A stretch of 64,000 nt of DNA from positions 310,001-374,000 of the forward strand of contig JADLEJ010000004.1 in the NCBI GenBank assembly GCA_020846195.1, read 5' to 3'. The notes beneath the pieces are model-generated. The model worked only from the letters and a program-made list of their open reading frames with translations. It was not told the origin of the DNA and searched no databases. Origin of the DNA: Nitrospira sp. GTDB taxonomy: Bacteria; Nitrospirota; Nitrospiria; Nitrospirales; Nitrospiraceae. Of the stretch, positions 20,952-29,286 are shown piece by piece; position 1 is the first letter of the stretch, and each line of letters starts with the position of its first letter. Made by a program: the position numbers and the translations under genes.

Positions 20952-21728
20952 TTACACGCCGACTGCGAGCCGCACAAGCGGAACCTCTTCTCCGATCCCG
21001 AAGGTCAGCGGCTCTTTGATGCTATCGGGATCCACATAGGTCCCAAACAGTCGATCCCAGATCGTAAACAGCGCCGCGAGATTCGCCTTGTAATGAAGCG
21101 GGCTATCGCTGTGATGGATATGGTGGTACCGCGGAGTGACGAGAAACCATTCCAGCCAGTTCGAGCGCCAGGTCACATTGACATGCATCCAATCGTTCTG
21201 AAACGCATTGAACGCGCCGATGGCCAGCTCCATCCACCATGGGGTCAATCCCAAAAACGACCAGGCAAAAATATAGGGCAAATTGACAATGACCTGCTGA
21301 GGGATGGTGGTCCGCACTCCGGCAAGCCAATACATATATTTAGGCGCATGATGCCATTTATGAATGCGCCACACATGCTTCGTGTGCATCAATCGATGGA
21401 TCCAATAATGGCCGAAGTCTGCCACGGCGAAATAGCAGAACACCCGCACCGGAAAGGGCATCGCAAGGATCGCCTCAGGGAGGTTCGGGCGAATGGCTAT
21501 CCAGCGGTCGAGATAGATCGCACAGGGGAAGATCACAAAGAAATAGAGACAGGCAACGGCTAGATCCTTAAGCATCACCTTGCGATACTCGACCACCCGG
21601 CTCGGCCAGATCAGTTCGATGGCGGTGATGCCGATGCAGCGCCCGACAAACAACAGGGGAAAAAAAAGATTATTATCGAGGATGAACTGACGAAACTCTC
21701 GACTCAGCAGATACTCGGCCCATTCCAT
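20952..21728 (-). CDS. Sterol desaturase / fatty-acid hydroxylase superfamily protein
   Basis: A 258-residue integral membrane di-iron oxygenase. The three histidine clusters of the family are present: HRLMH (about residue 113), HKWHH (about 123) and HHIHH (about 202). About four hydrophobic segments lie before and between them. Family members hydroxylate or desaturate sterols, carotenoids or fatty acids with O2; the substrate here is unknown. It converges with the ApaH gene. Confidence 0.85.
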   Translation of the reverse strand: MEWAEYLLSREFRQFILDNNLFFPLLFVGRCIGITAIELIWPSRVVEYRKVMLKDLAVACLYFFVIFPCAIYLDRWIAIRPNLPEAILAMPFPVRVFCYFAVADFGHYWIHRLMHTKHVWRIHKWHHAPKYMYWLAGVRTTIPQQVIVNLPYIFAWSFLGLTPWWMELAIGAFNAFQNDWMHVNVTWRSNWLEWFLVTPRYHHIHHSDSPLHYKANLAALFTIWDRLFGTYVDPDSIKEPLTFGIGEEVPLVRLAVGV

Positions 21729-21859
21729 CTCGATCGCCCCTTTCAGTCCCGCGGGGCCACCGTACCAGACTTGCCTTGGCGAGTCTCTCCCTCTTTCGAA
21801 GGGCAGATATTCTACAAAACCTAGTCAAAAAGCTGATTAGTGCGCACGAACGCGCCACG

Positions 21860-22504
21860 TTACTCCACGATCCGCTGAACGACACGCAGCTGCCCGCGGT
21901 CCTGCCACAATTCGATCCAGGGAGGAGAGTCTCGCCAGGTCCAGAGGAGCAACTGGCAATCTGGCCGCTCATCCCACTCTCCGACGCGCCACAACCTCGG
22001 CCAGCCGCCCACAACGACATCGATGGAACGTCCCGCCAGATTCAACTGTTCCGCATAGGCTGAGGCGCACAACTCTGTCGTCCGATGGTCCTTGAACTGC
22101 GGGCTATACCCCCATTCCGGCTGCCATTGATTAGTCCGCAACCACGCCTGAACGGCCGCAGCCCCATATCGAAAGATGGCGTCCAGCGGAGGGAGACTCG
22201 CGGTCTGATGGGCGTACAGCTTCACGCCGTCAGGAGCCGGCGGCAGCGTCGCATGCCGGTTCACCAGCACCAGCCCCGTCGCGCGATCTTCCTGATTGGC
22301 ATAGACGCTGAAGCAGCCAGTCAACCCATGTTCTCCAGGCACAATCCGGCTTGCCACGGAGATCCAATGGCGAAACCGTGCATCCCGCAGAGGGACGACC
22401 CCCATCCCACCCCAGACCCCAGCATAGTCGTTTCCATCACGGGTCAAATGCACACAAGGCTTCGCCAGCCTATGCCCTTCTTCCAAGAGCTCCTCAGGAG
22501 TCAT
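21860..22504 (-). CDS. Conserved-looking protein of unknown function
   Basis: I do not recognise this 214-residue protein. It begins MTPEELLEEGHRLAKPCVHL and is rich in Trp (WGG, WLRTNQWQPEWGY, WPRLWRVGEW, LLLWTW), with no signal peptide or membrane segment. ATG 22504 is preferred to an in-frame GTG at 22570 because GGAG lies 5 nt upstream. It lies downstream of panB on the same strand with a 162-nt gap. It looks cytoplasmic; codon use resembles its neighbours. Confidence 0.65.
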   Translation of the reverse strand: MTPEELLEEGHRLAKPCVHLTRDGNDYAGVWGGMGVVPLRDARFRHWISVASRIVPGEHGLTGCFSVYANQEDRATGLVLVNRHATLPPAPDGVKLYAHQTASLPPLDAIFRYGAAAVQAWLRTNQWQPEWGYSPQFKDHRTTELCASAYAEQLNLAGRSIDVVVGGWPRLWRVGEWDERPDCQLLLWTWRDSPPWIELWQDRGQLRVVQRIVE

Positions 22505-22666
22505 CTCTACTCCAATTGATTCGACCAACTGCTTCCGCGTCCATACGAACCAACAGATCCAGACGGCCACGATTCACTTTTGCGTGGGCTGCGCGTTGAC
22601 CGATCGGAGACGACGCCATATGGCCAGCCATCGGAAGAAATGAATGCCCACTCGCCGAACAGCGAC

Positions 22667-23455
22667 TCAGTGATAGGACTCGGAATCGCTGGGAAACTTT
22701 CCGAGTTCGACTTCTTCCTTGAACTGGCGCAGCGCCTGGAACGCATCCGCTTTGAGATGGGCATAGGGCTTGACGAATTTCGGCACAAAGTCGTCAAACA
22801 ACCCGAGGAGATCGTAAATAACCAACACCTGACCATCGCAATCGGGACCGGCTCCGATGCCGATTGTAGGGATCGACAGCTCCGCGGTGATGTCCTTCGC
22901 CAGCGACGCGGGAATCGCTTCAAGGACAATCCCAAAGGCTCCGGCAGCTTCCAGCGCTTTCGCGTCGGCCAGCAACTCCTTCGCCCGATCCTTGGCCTTT
23001 CCCTGCACCTTGTAGCCGCCGTATTGATTCACCGACTGCGGAGTCATCCCGATATGTCCCATCACAGGAATGCCCACCGCGGTCATCGCCTCGACCCGGC
23101 CGGCCATCGCCTGTCCCCCTTCAAGCTTCACCGCATGGGCGCCCGCCTGAATCAAACGTCCGGCATTCCGCAGCGCATCGTCTTGACTGGCTTGGTAGGA
23201 CATGAAGGGCAGATCGCCGATGACTAGCGCTTGCTGCGCCGCACGAGCGACTAGCTTGGTGTGGTACAGCATGTCTTCCATCGTGACGGATAAGGTGTTG
23301 GCCTGCCCCTGCACGACCACGCCTAGAGAATCCCCGACCAGAATGGCAGGGACCCCAGCCTGCTCGACAATGCGAGCGAAGAGCGCATCGTACGCGGTCA
23401 CGACGGTGAGCTTCTTCCCCTGGCGCTTGTGCTGTTGAAACTCTGGAATCGTCAT
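22667..23455 (-). CDS. panB: 3-methyl-2-oxobutanoate hydroxymethyltransferase
   Basis: Adds a hydroxymethyl group from 5,10-methylene-THF to 2-ketoisovalerate to make ketopantoate for coenzyme A. The 262-residue TIM-barrel enzyme shows MTAYDALFA-like VVTAYDALFARIVEQAG, the metal-site GDSLGVVVQG, VKLEGG, MGHIGMTPQ and GIGAG. Its ATG overlaps the metF stop by 1 nt (TGATG), so the two are translationally coupled. PanB, MetF and FolD all use methylene-THF, which gives this operon a one-carbon theme. Confidence 0.93.
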   Translation of the reverse strand: MTIPEFQQHKRQGKKLTVVTAYDALFARIVEQAGVPAILVGDSLGVVVQGQANTLSVTMEDMLYHTKLVARAAQQALVIGDLPFMSYQASQDDALRNAGRLIQAGAHAVKLEGGQAMAGRVEAMTAVGIPVMGHIGMTPQSVNQYGGYKVQGKAKDRAKELLADAKALEAAGAFGIVLEAIPASLAKDITAELSIPTIGIGAGPDCDGQVLVIYDLLGLFDDFVPKFVKPYAHLKADAFQALRQFKEEVELGKFPSDSESYH

Positions 23456-24342
23456 CAGCCGATTTTCGCCTTGGTAATGATATCCGCCAAGCGGTGGGTG
23501 CCCTTGATCGCCATGATATGGACCCCGTCGCAATGCGCACGCACCGCATTGATGGTTCGCACGGCAATCTCCACACCCACATCTTCCGCCTTGTCGCCGG
23601 CGGCTTTCAATTCATCGATCATCTCCTGCGGCACCGACACGCCAGGAATATTGGCATTCATAAACTCGGCCATCTTGTGATTCCGCAGCAACAGAATACC
23701 GGCCAGCACCTTGACCTTGTACGGCCGCACAGCCTTCATGAAGCTCGCAAAGAGATCGGGGTTATAGATCGCCTGGGTTTGAAAGAATTGCGCGCCGGCT
23801 TTGACCTTCACTTCAAACTTTGCCAGCATCGGCCCGACTGGATCGGCCTCCGGAGTCACCGCCGCGCCAATGGTAAACGCCGTCGAACCGTCCAGCTTAT
23901 TGCCGGCCATGTCCTGGCCATTATTCAGCCCATGCACTAATTGCATGACCTGCACGGAGTCGAGATCGTAGACCGGCTTCGCCTCTTTATGGTCGCCGAC
24001 CGTCGGATAGTCGCCAGTCAGGCAGAGGATGTTGCGGATGCCGAGCATATGGGCGCCCATCAGATCGGACTGCATGGCAATGCGGTTTCGATCCCGGCAG
24101 GTCAGCTGCATCACCGGATCGTGGCCCATTTCATAGAGCAACCGGCATACCGGCAGCGACCCGGCCCGCACCACGGCGGCCGTATTGTCGGTCACATTGA
24201 CGCCGTGCACCCGCCCGACTAGCGTCTTCGCGCTCTCCAGCACCTTCGAGATATTGGTGCCCTTCGGCGGGTTGTACTCAATCGTCACGGCAAACTGCCC
24301 ACTACTCAACACCTCGCTCAACCGCCGCAGTTCCTTGCTCAT
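23455..24342 (-). CDS. metF: Methylenetetrahydrofolate reductase
   Basis: A 295-residue TIM-barrel flavoenzyme reducing 5,10-methylene-THF to 5-methyl-THF. FAVTIEYNPPKG at the N-terminus holds the conserved Glu. VNVTDNT, QLTCRDRNR, NILCLTGDYP and FFQTQAIYN are further family motifs. ATG 24342 has AGGAG 5 nt upstream; an upstream in-frame start (24378) is not needed. It lacks a C-terminal MetV-like domain, and a stand-alone protein of that type occurs at 2476-2724. It is coupled to panB downstream and separated from folD by a long inverted repeat. Confidence 0.9.
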   Translation of the reverse strand: MSKELRRLSEVLSSGQFAVTIEYNPPKGTNISKVLESAKTLVGRVHGVNVTDNTAAVVRAGSLPVCRLLYEMGHDPVMQLTCRDRNRIAMQSDLMGAHMLGIRNILCLTGDYPTVGDHKEAKPVYDLDSVQVMQLVHGLNNGQDMAGNKLDGSTAFTIGAAVTPEADPVGPMLAKFEVKVKAGAQFFQTQAIYNPDLFASFMKAVRPYKVKVLAGILLLRNHKMAEFMNANIPGVSVPQEMIDELKAAGDKAEDVGVEIAVRTINAVRAHCDGVHIMAIKGTHRLADIITKAKIG

Positions 24343-24383
24343 GCCATCTCCTTCACCCTTCCCCCACCCTCTACTCATCTAGA

Positions 24384-24468
24384 CTGAGCGGAGCACTTCG
24401 CACTGCGCGCATCCAACGAGGGTCTTCTGAGACCGCGCGTTGGGCGAGCACCGAAGTGCTCTGCTCAG
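24384..24468. repeat. 85-nt nested inverted repeat between folD and metF
   Basis: Outer arms at 24384-24400 and 24452-24468 are 17 nt each and complementary with one mismatch. Inside, CCAACG (24413-24418) pairs with CGTTGG (24438-24443), and GGTCT/AGACC (24421-24434) closes a TCTG tetraloop. It begins 11 nt after the folD stop. No U-run follows on either strand. It may act as a terminator, an mRNA-processing hairpin, or be a dispersed repeat element. Confidence 0.6.
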
Positions 24469-24478
24469 CTGCTTCCGC

Positions 24479-25339
24479 CTACAACATCCCCGCCATCCGC
24501 TTCGCCGACTCCACCGTATTCGCAAGCAGCATGGCAATCGTCATAGGACCGACGCCCCCGGGCACAGGGCTGATCCAGCCAGCTTTTTGACTCACCGGCT
24601 CGAAATCGACGTCGCCGCAGAGTTTTCCGTCCGTCCACCGGTTGGTGCCCACGTCGATCACGACCGCGCCTTCTTTCACCATATCGGCTGTCACAAACTT
24701 GGCTTTCCCAATCGCAACCAGCAAGAGATCCGCTTCACGACAGACCGCGGGCAAATCCTTGGTCTTAGAATGACAAATGGTCACGGTCGCGTTGCGCTGC
24801 AATAGCATGAGCGCCAATGGCTTCCCGACAATATTGCTGCGGCCCAAGACCACCGCGCGCTTGCCTTCAATGCCGACGCCGGTGGATTCAAGCATCTTGA
24901 TGACGCCTTTGGGCGTGCAAGCTTCAAAAACTGGGTTCCCCTCGACCAAGCGCCCGAAATTATACGGATGGAACCCGTCGGCATCTTTGTCCGGCGACAC
25001 CGCTTCAAGCACGACGCGGCTGTCGATGTGCTTGGGAAGCGGGAGCTGCACCAAGATTCCGTGAATCTTGGAATCCGCGTTCATTTTTTCAATCAAGGCC
25101 AGCAGCTCAGCCTGCGTCGTGCTGGCCGACAACTTGTGGTCGTCGATATAGATGCCTGCCGCCTCGCTGGCTTTCTGCTTGCTCTTCACATATTGATGCG
25201 ATGCAGGATCGTCGCCCACTAAAATCGTGGCCAGGCCCGGCTTGACCCCGGTCTTTGCCAAGACCGCCGCCGATTCCACGGCCAGCCGGTCGCGAACTTG
25301 CTGCGCCAATGCCTTCCCGTCGATGAGTCGTGCTCCCAC
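24479..25339 (-). CDS. folD: Bifunctional methylenetetrahydrofolate dehydrogenase / methenyltetrahydrofolate cyclohydrolase
   Basis: A 286-residue enzyme interconverting methylene-, methenyl- and 10-formyl-THF with NADP. Motifs: YVKSKQKASEAAGI with the catalytic Lys, LVQLPLPKHID, KDADGFHPYNFGRL, VVLGRSNIVGKPLA for NADP, and PVPGGVGPMTIAML at the C-terminus. GTG 25339 is used as start, behind GGGAGGG. It is the first gene ahead of metF and panB. Confidence 0.94.
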   Translation of the reverse strand: MGARLIDGKALAQQVRDRLAVESAAVLAKTGVKPGLATILVGDDPASHQYVKSKQKASEAAGIYIDDHKLSASTTQAELLALIEKMNADSKIHGILVQLPLPKHIDSRVVLEAVSPDKDADGFHPYNFGRLVEGNPVFEACTPKGVIKMLESTGVGIEGKRAVVLGRSNIVGKPLALMLLQRNATVTICHSKTKDLPAVCREADLLLVAIGKAKFVTADMVKEGAVVIDVGTNRWTDGKLCGDVDFEPVSQKAGWISPVPGGVGPMTIAMLLANTVESAKRMAGML

Positions 25340-25384
25340 AATTCCCTCCCTGAATTCAAGCGGTTGGCCTTCAAACTCGCAGGC

Positions 25385-25414
25385 ACCTTAACAGGGCATT
25401 TTTCATCAAGTCAA
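25385..25414 (-). promoter_or_regulatory. Likely promoter for folD
   Basis: TTGACT (25409-25414) and TAAGGT (25385-25390), separated by 18 nt, lie on the minus strand about 50 nt before the folD start. The -10 match is 3/6, so this is moderate evidence. Confidence 0.4.
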
Positions 25415-25505
25415 CGGTCGAACAGCCGGCGCAGAAAGGAACCATCCTCGCGTCCGTATACTGGACCGCCTCACACCTGAAATCACGCTTCTTCACAGCC
25501 GTTCC

Positions 25506-25535
25506 TTGACAGTCTCTTCACCCGTTCGCTACGAT
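25506..25535 (+). promoter_or_regulatory. Sigma70-type promoter before the beta-propeller gene
   Basis: TTGACA (25506-25511), 18 nt, TACGAT (25530-25535). The segment TTGACAGTCTCTT is identical to that in the rpsF promoter. The -10 overlaps the first ATG of the following frame (25534), so if this promoter is used, translation must start further downstream. Confidence 0.55.
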
Positions 25536-26589
25536 GCACGAGACGCTTCACCGTGATCGATCAAGCTTGAACATCCCATCATCCATCGATAATTTTCGCC
25601 AAGTCTTCTTGAGGACGACGCTCGCCTGGTGCGCATTTGCCGGGTTGCCGAGTTTCCTCCATGCGGCCCAGATTACCGGGCTGGAAGCGCCGAACAGCTT
25701 CGTCGGCGACCAACAGGGCAAAGAATTCTTCATCTCCAATGTCAATGGGGAACCGGACGCCCGGGATAATAATGGCTTCATCACCAAGGTGGACGCCGAA
25801 GGGAAGGTCCTCAACCTCAAATTCATCCAGGGCGGCATTGTCGATGTCAGCCTCCATGCGCCCAAGGGGATGGCCGTCGTCGATCAAACCCTGTACGTGG
25901 CCGACCTTGACCAGTTGAAGGGATTCGATCGATCGACAGGAAAATCTCTCGTGGTGGTCAGCTTTCCCCCGCTTCCCTCAAAGGGCACCGTCTCTCTCAC
26001 CGATGTCACCGCCGGACCGAACGGCCTGCTCTACACATCGGATCAATCGCACAACACGATCTACCGCATCGAGCCAGCAGCCGGTCATCGCGTGAGCTTG
26101 TTTATTCATGACGACCGCCTCGCCGGCCCTTCCGGCCTCGCCGTCCACCCGCGAACCGGCCATCTCATTGTGGTGAGTTGGGAGAAAGGCAAGATTTTCG
26201 ACATCACCCCGGAGGGCCAGCTCTCCGAACTGGAGTCGAATGGGTTTTTCACCGGCCGGTTTCAAAACCTGAGCGGGGTCGATTTCGACCGATGGGGCAA
26301 CATGTATGTCTCGGATTTTTCCAGGGGGAAAATCTGGCGCATGACCAGAGACCACCGCTTCCAGGTGATTGCCGAGTATCTCCTCTCCCCCGCCGATATC
26401 AGCATCGACCGGGCCAATAATTTGATTCTCGTCCCCTATCACTATGCCCACGCGGCGGAAATCAACGGACTCGAAGCGCCCTCGGATGGCAAGAGCCGCG
26501 ATAACCGGCGGACGCTCGCCGACTACGGATTTGGCGCCGCGGGTCCGCCGCAACCCGCAAACGCCAAGGAAGGAACCGCCGCGAAATGA
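25534..26589 (+). CDS. Secreted NHL/SMP-30-like beta-propeller protein
   Basis: A 351-residue frame encoding an exported six-bladed propeller-like protein. A hydrophobic stretch with LHAA cleavage near residue 44 acts as signal peptide. Repeated blade units follow: GMAVVDQTLYVADLDQLKGFD, DVTAGPNGLLYTSDQSHNTIYRI, SGLAVHPRTGHLIVVSWEKGKIF, SGVDFDRWGNMYVSDFSRGKIW. Ligand or activity is unknown. The true start may be a downstream TTG at 25567 or 25609, because the -10 box of a promoter overlaps 25534; no candidate has a good ribosome binding site. It overlaps the next gene by 4 nt (ATGA). Confidence 0.78.
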   Translation: MHETLHRDRSSLNIPSSIDNFRQVFLRTTLAWCAFAGLPSFLHAAQITGLEAPNSFVGDQQGKEFFISNVNGEPDARDNNGFITKVDAEGKVLNLKFIQGGIVDVSLHAPKGMAVVDQTLYVADLDQLKGFDRSTGKSLVVVSFPPLPSKGTVSLTDVTAGPNGLLYTSDQSHNTIYRIEPAAGHRVSLFIHDDRLAGPSGLAVHPRTGHLIVVSWEKGKIFDITPEGQLSELESNGFFTGRFQNLSGVDFDRWGNMYVSDFSRGKIWRMTRDHRFQVIAEYLLSPADISIDRANNLILVPYHYAHAAEINGLEAPSDGKSRDNRRTLADYGFGAAGPPQPANAKEGTAAK

Positions 26590-27290
26590 GCCTCTGCGAC
26601 TACTGCCACCAACGCAAGGGCAAGCGCGCCTGCCCAGGCTTGAACGGACTCATCTGCAGCCAATGCTGCGGGGAACATCGCCTCGTGCGCGTGACCTGCC
26701 CCAGCGACTGCGCCTATCTCGACAGCGGCAGCGACTACCAGCAAAAGCGGCTCGCCGTGCAATTCATGCCGCTCCGCCGGGAGTTCTACCGGGAGCTCGG
26801 CGAACTCGGCGGCGCGCAAGCCGTCTCGCTCTTCAATCTCATTGAAGTGATCACGGTCAGCTTTTTTCAGGGGCGGCGCGACGGGCAGGATGCGGAAGTC
26901 ATCGCGGCGATTCAGGGACTGCGCCGCACGCTCAGTCCGCTGCATGTGCCATCGGCGCCCATGCCCATGTTCGCCGAACATCTGATCAAAGAATACGAAG
27001 CCTTTAAAAAGCAAAACCCGAAGCAGATCGCCGATTCATCCAACGCGCCGGAAATTCTCGACCGGGCGGTCGAATTCGTGTCGGAGTTTTCCGGGAAAGA
27101 CTTTCAATCGCGCCGCTTCCTCGCGGGGCTTGTCGGCTACGTCACGGCCTATCATCCGGAGATCGCCGCCAGCCTCCAGAAGAAACATGAGCCAGGCCAT
27201 ATCGTCCTGCCCGGTCAATCCTTCATGCCGCCGCCCGCCGCCGCGGAGTCTCATACCCACGGACCGGACTGCCAGCATCACCACCACTGA
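26586..27290 (+). CDS. Cys-rich N-terminus, His-rich C-terminus protein of unknown function
   Basis: A 234-residue protein. The first 45 residues hold eight cysteines (CDYCHQRKGKRAC, CSQCCGEH, CPSDCAYL), which look like a zinc-binding module resembling an SEC-C or B-box-type knuckle. A helical middle follows, and the last residues are His-rich (SHTHGPDCQHHHH), suggesting metal binding or delivery. Its ATG overlaps the propeller gene stop, so the pair are co-translated. No function is assigned. Confidence 0.75.
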   Translation: MSLCDYCHQRKGKRACPGLNGLICSQCCGEHRLVRVTCPSDCAYLDSGSDYQQKRLAVQFMPLRREFYRELGELGGAQAVSLFNLIEVITVSFFQGRRDGQDAEVIAAIQGLRRTLSPLHVPSAPMPMFAEHLIKEYEAFKKQNPKQIADSSNAPEILDRAVEFVSEFSGKDFQSRRFLAGLVGYVTAYHPEIAASLQKKHEPGHIVLPGQSFMPPPAAAESHTHGPDCQHHHH

Positions 27291-27291
27291 A

Positions 27292-27663
27292 TCATCCGCC
27301 TACAGCCCGGCCCGGAGCGGCCTCGCGGCCGGCAGTTTGCTGTAATGTGCGCTCGATAAATCCCGCAAGCTGAAAATCCGCTCCGTTCGATATGGAAAGC
27401 ACTTCCACGCCAAACTCGCTCCCACGATCCCACCGCACCCGCGCTTGATCGATATCGATCGGGGCCGAGACGCCTGGCAACCACACCCGAATCATCACAG
27501 GCGTGCGCGGAGAGAGCACTGCCTTTCCCTGCCGCTTGATTCGAAATCCACTCAACGACAGGTCGCGCACCGTGCAGCGATGAATAGCGCTGGACGTCAG
27601 AATACAGGCCTGACAGTCCCACTCGACTCGCCGGTAGAGTCGCCGTGTCGATGAGCTTTTCAC
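27292..27663 (-). CDS. PilZ domain protein, putative c-di-GMP receptor
   Basis: A 123-residue single-domain protein. The N-terminal RRLYRRVEW gives the RxxxR c-di-GMP clamp and VRDLSLSGFRIK the D-x-S-x-x-G motif. Both motifs needed for binding are present. The GTG start at 27663 lies behind GAGGAGG. It is convergent with the Cys/His-rich gene, with 1 nt between them. It could read out the c-di-GMP pool set by the 17866-20004 protein, but no direct link is shown. Confidence 0.8.
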   Translation of the reverse strand: MKSSSTRRLYRRVEWDCQACILTSSAIHRCTVRDLSLSGFRIKRQGKAVLSPRTPVMIRVWLPGVSAPIDIDQARVRWDRGSEFGVEVLSISNGADFQLAGFIERTLQQTAGREAAPGRAVGG

Positions 27664-27833
27664 CGCGCACCTCCTCGTTGATCACCCGCTCGACTTCGAT
27701 AAGGCAAGAATATCTCGGAGAGGGCCCAGAGGAAATCCCACGAAAGCCCCCCACCGAAAGTAGGGGCCGCAATACCGCCTGTCGACGATGAGGATCAGAT
27801 CAACTCAGTGCAGGAAGAAAACGATGGAAGGGC

Positions 27834-27866
27834 GCCGCTGCGCCCGTATACGGAGGGCGCAGCGGC
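27834..27866 (-). terminator. Strong hairpin after the peptidyl-prolyl isomerase gene
   Basis: Perfect 12-bp GC-rich stem (27834-27845 with 27855-27866) and a 9-nt loop, 30 nt past the cyclophilin stop. On the minus strand a T-rich patch (CGTTTTCTT) follows at some distance. It fits a terminator for the long minus-strand operon. The remaining gap to the PilZ gene (27664-27833) shows nothing else. Confidence 0.55.
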
Positions 27867-27896
27867 TGAAAGACGCGACGTCGAAACCCTGGCTCT

Positions 27897-28505
27897 CTAC
27901 TCAAGAATCGTGACGGTCATCTCAACCCGTTCGTTTGGCAAATCGCGCTCATTTCTCGGCAAACCCACAATCTTGTCGGCTATGCCGATCCCTTTGGTGA
28001 CTTCTCCGAAGACGGTATATTTCCGGTCGAGAAACCGCGAGTCTTCCACGACGATAAAAAACTGCGACCCCGCCGTATCCGGGTCGTTCGCCCGCGCCAT
28101 CGAGACAATGCCACGCTTGTGCGGCGTATCGCTGAATTCAGCCTTGACCGTATAGCCGGGGCCGCCTTGCCCATACGAATCCTTCTTCAGCGAGTCTTTG
28201 GTATTCGGATCGCCGCCTTGGATCATGAATCCGGGAATCACCCGATGGAAGATCGTGCCGTTATAGAACCCCTCCTTGGCCAGCTTGACGAAGTTCTCCA
28301 CATGTTTCGGAGCCAGATCGGGAAGCAGCTTCAGCTCGATCTCGCCAAATTTCGTTTTGATGATCGCCCGGGGTCCCTTCGCCGCCTCGACGACCTTGGG
28401 AGCTGGCGTTTTTTCCGCGGCATCGCTGGCACCAGGCCCAAATGCGAATGGAAGACATACTGCCAATACGGCACATCCCATCAACCGGCTCAATCTTCTC
28501 TGCAT
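27897..28505 (-). CDS. Cyclophilin-type peptidyl-prolyl cis-trans isomerase, exported
   Basis: A 202-residue isomerase. A signal peptide (about residues 1-29, ending SDAA) precedes a cyclophilin domain with GTIFHRVIPGFMIQGGD, GIVSMAR, GSQFFIV and YTVFGEVTKG. It catalyses proline isomerisation in exported proteins, in the periplasm. ATG 28505 has GGGAGGG upstream; an 11-residue upstream extension is rejected. It is the last gene of the fab-rnc run. Confidence 0.9.
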   Translation of the reverse strand: MQRRLSRLMGCAVLAVCLPFAFGPGASDAAEKTPAPKVVEAAKGPRAIIKTKFGEIELKLLPDLAPKHVENFVKLAKEGFYNGTIFHRVIPGFMIQGGDPNTKDSLKKDSYGQGGPGYTVKAEFSDTPHKRGIVSMARANDPDTAGSQFFIVVEDSRFLDRKYTVFGEVTKGIGIADKIVGLPRNERDLPNERVEMTVTILE

Positions 28506-28565
28506 CGTCGCCCTCCCTTTACCGTAGGATCCCTGCATTGACTATAGCCACCAGCGCGCCTGGCT

Positions 28566-29273
28566 TCAAGACTCGATCCGGTCAAGCGCATGATGGGCCG
28601 CCATCTGTTCCGCCTCTTTCTTGCTCGCCCCCTGTCCGGTCCCCGCCACCACCTCGTTGACCCGGACTTCGACTTCAAAATGCTTCTGATGATCCGGCCC
28701 GGACTCGCGCACCATCGCATACTGCGGCAGCTGATCGTATCGCTTCTGACACCACTCCTGCAGTCTGGTCTTATAGTCTTCTTCTCCCGGCGTCGATTGA
28801 TGGGCTTCGGCCTGGCGCAATTCCTCCTGCAAGACATCCAGCGTAAACGTCCGGCTGGCTTCTAATCCCCCATCGAGGTACACCGCCGCAATCACCGCCT
28901 CCAACGCATCGGCCAGCAAAGACGGTTTCTCCCGCCCCTGCGAACGCTCTTCTCCGCGCCCCAGGCGCAGCATCGCGCCGAGATTCATCCGGCGGGCCGC
29001 CTGAGCCAGGGAGGCTTCACTGACAAGATGCGCTTTCAGTTTGGAGAGAGCCCCTTCACTGAGTTGCGTATAGCGCTGCGCCAGATGATCGCTAATAATC
29101 AGCGAGAGCACCGCATCGCCAAGAAACTCCAGCCGCTCGTTATGTGTTTGCGCGGCGCCTTTTCGCTCATTGACATGAGACTTGTGCGTCAACGCTTCCG
29201 CGAGCACGCTCGCATTCTTGAACTGATAGTGTGGCAGGGATGGAACAGAATCGGCTAGCGGAGCCGTGGTCAT
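28566..29273 (-). CDS. rnc: Ribonuclease III
   Basis: A 235-residue double-strand-specific endoribonuclease for rRNA and mRNA processing. The catalytic signature HNERLEFLGDAVLSL is near residue 43, a second acidic site DALEAVIAAVYLDGG near 120, and a dsRNA-binding domain fills the last 70 residues, with GQGASKKEAEQMAAHHAL. It follows fabF by 13 nt, a common arrangement with the fab cluster. Confidence 0.95.
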   Translation of the reverse strand: MTTAPLADSVPSLPHYQFKNASVLAEALTHKSHVNERKGAAQTHNERLEFLGDAVLSLIISDHLAQRYTQLSEGALSKLKAHLVSEASLAQAARRMNLGAMLRLGRGEERSQGREKPSLLADALEAVIAAVYLDGGLEASRTFTLDVLQEELRQAEAHQSTPGEEDYKTRLQEWCQKRYDQLPQYAMVRESGPDHQKHFEVEVRVNEVVAGTGQGASKKEAEQMAAHHALDRIES

Positions 29274-29286
29274 AGGCGCGCCCGCG

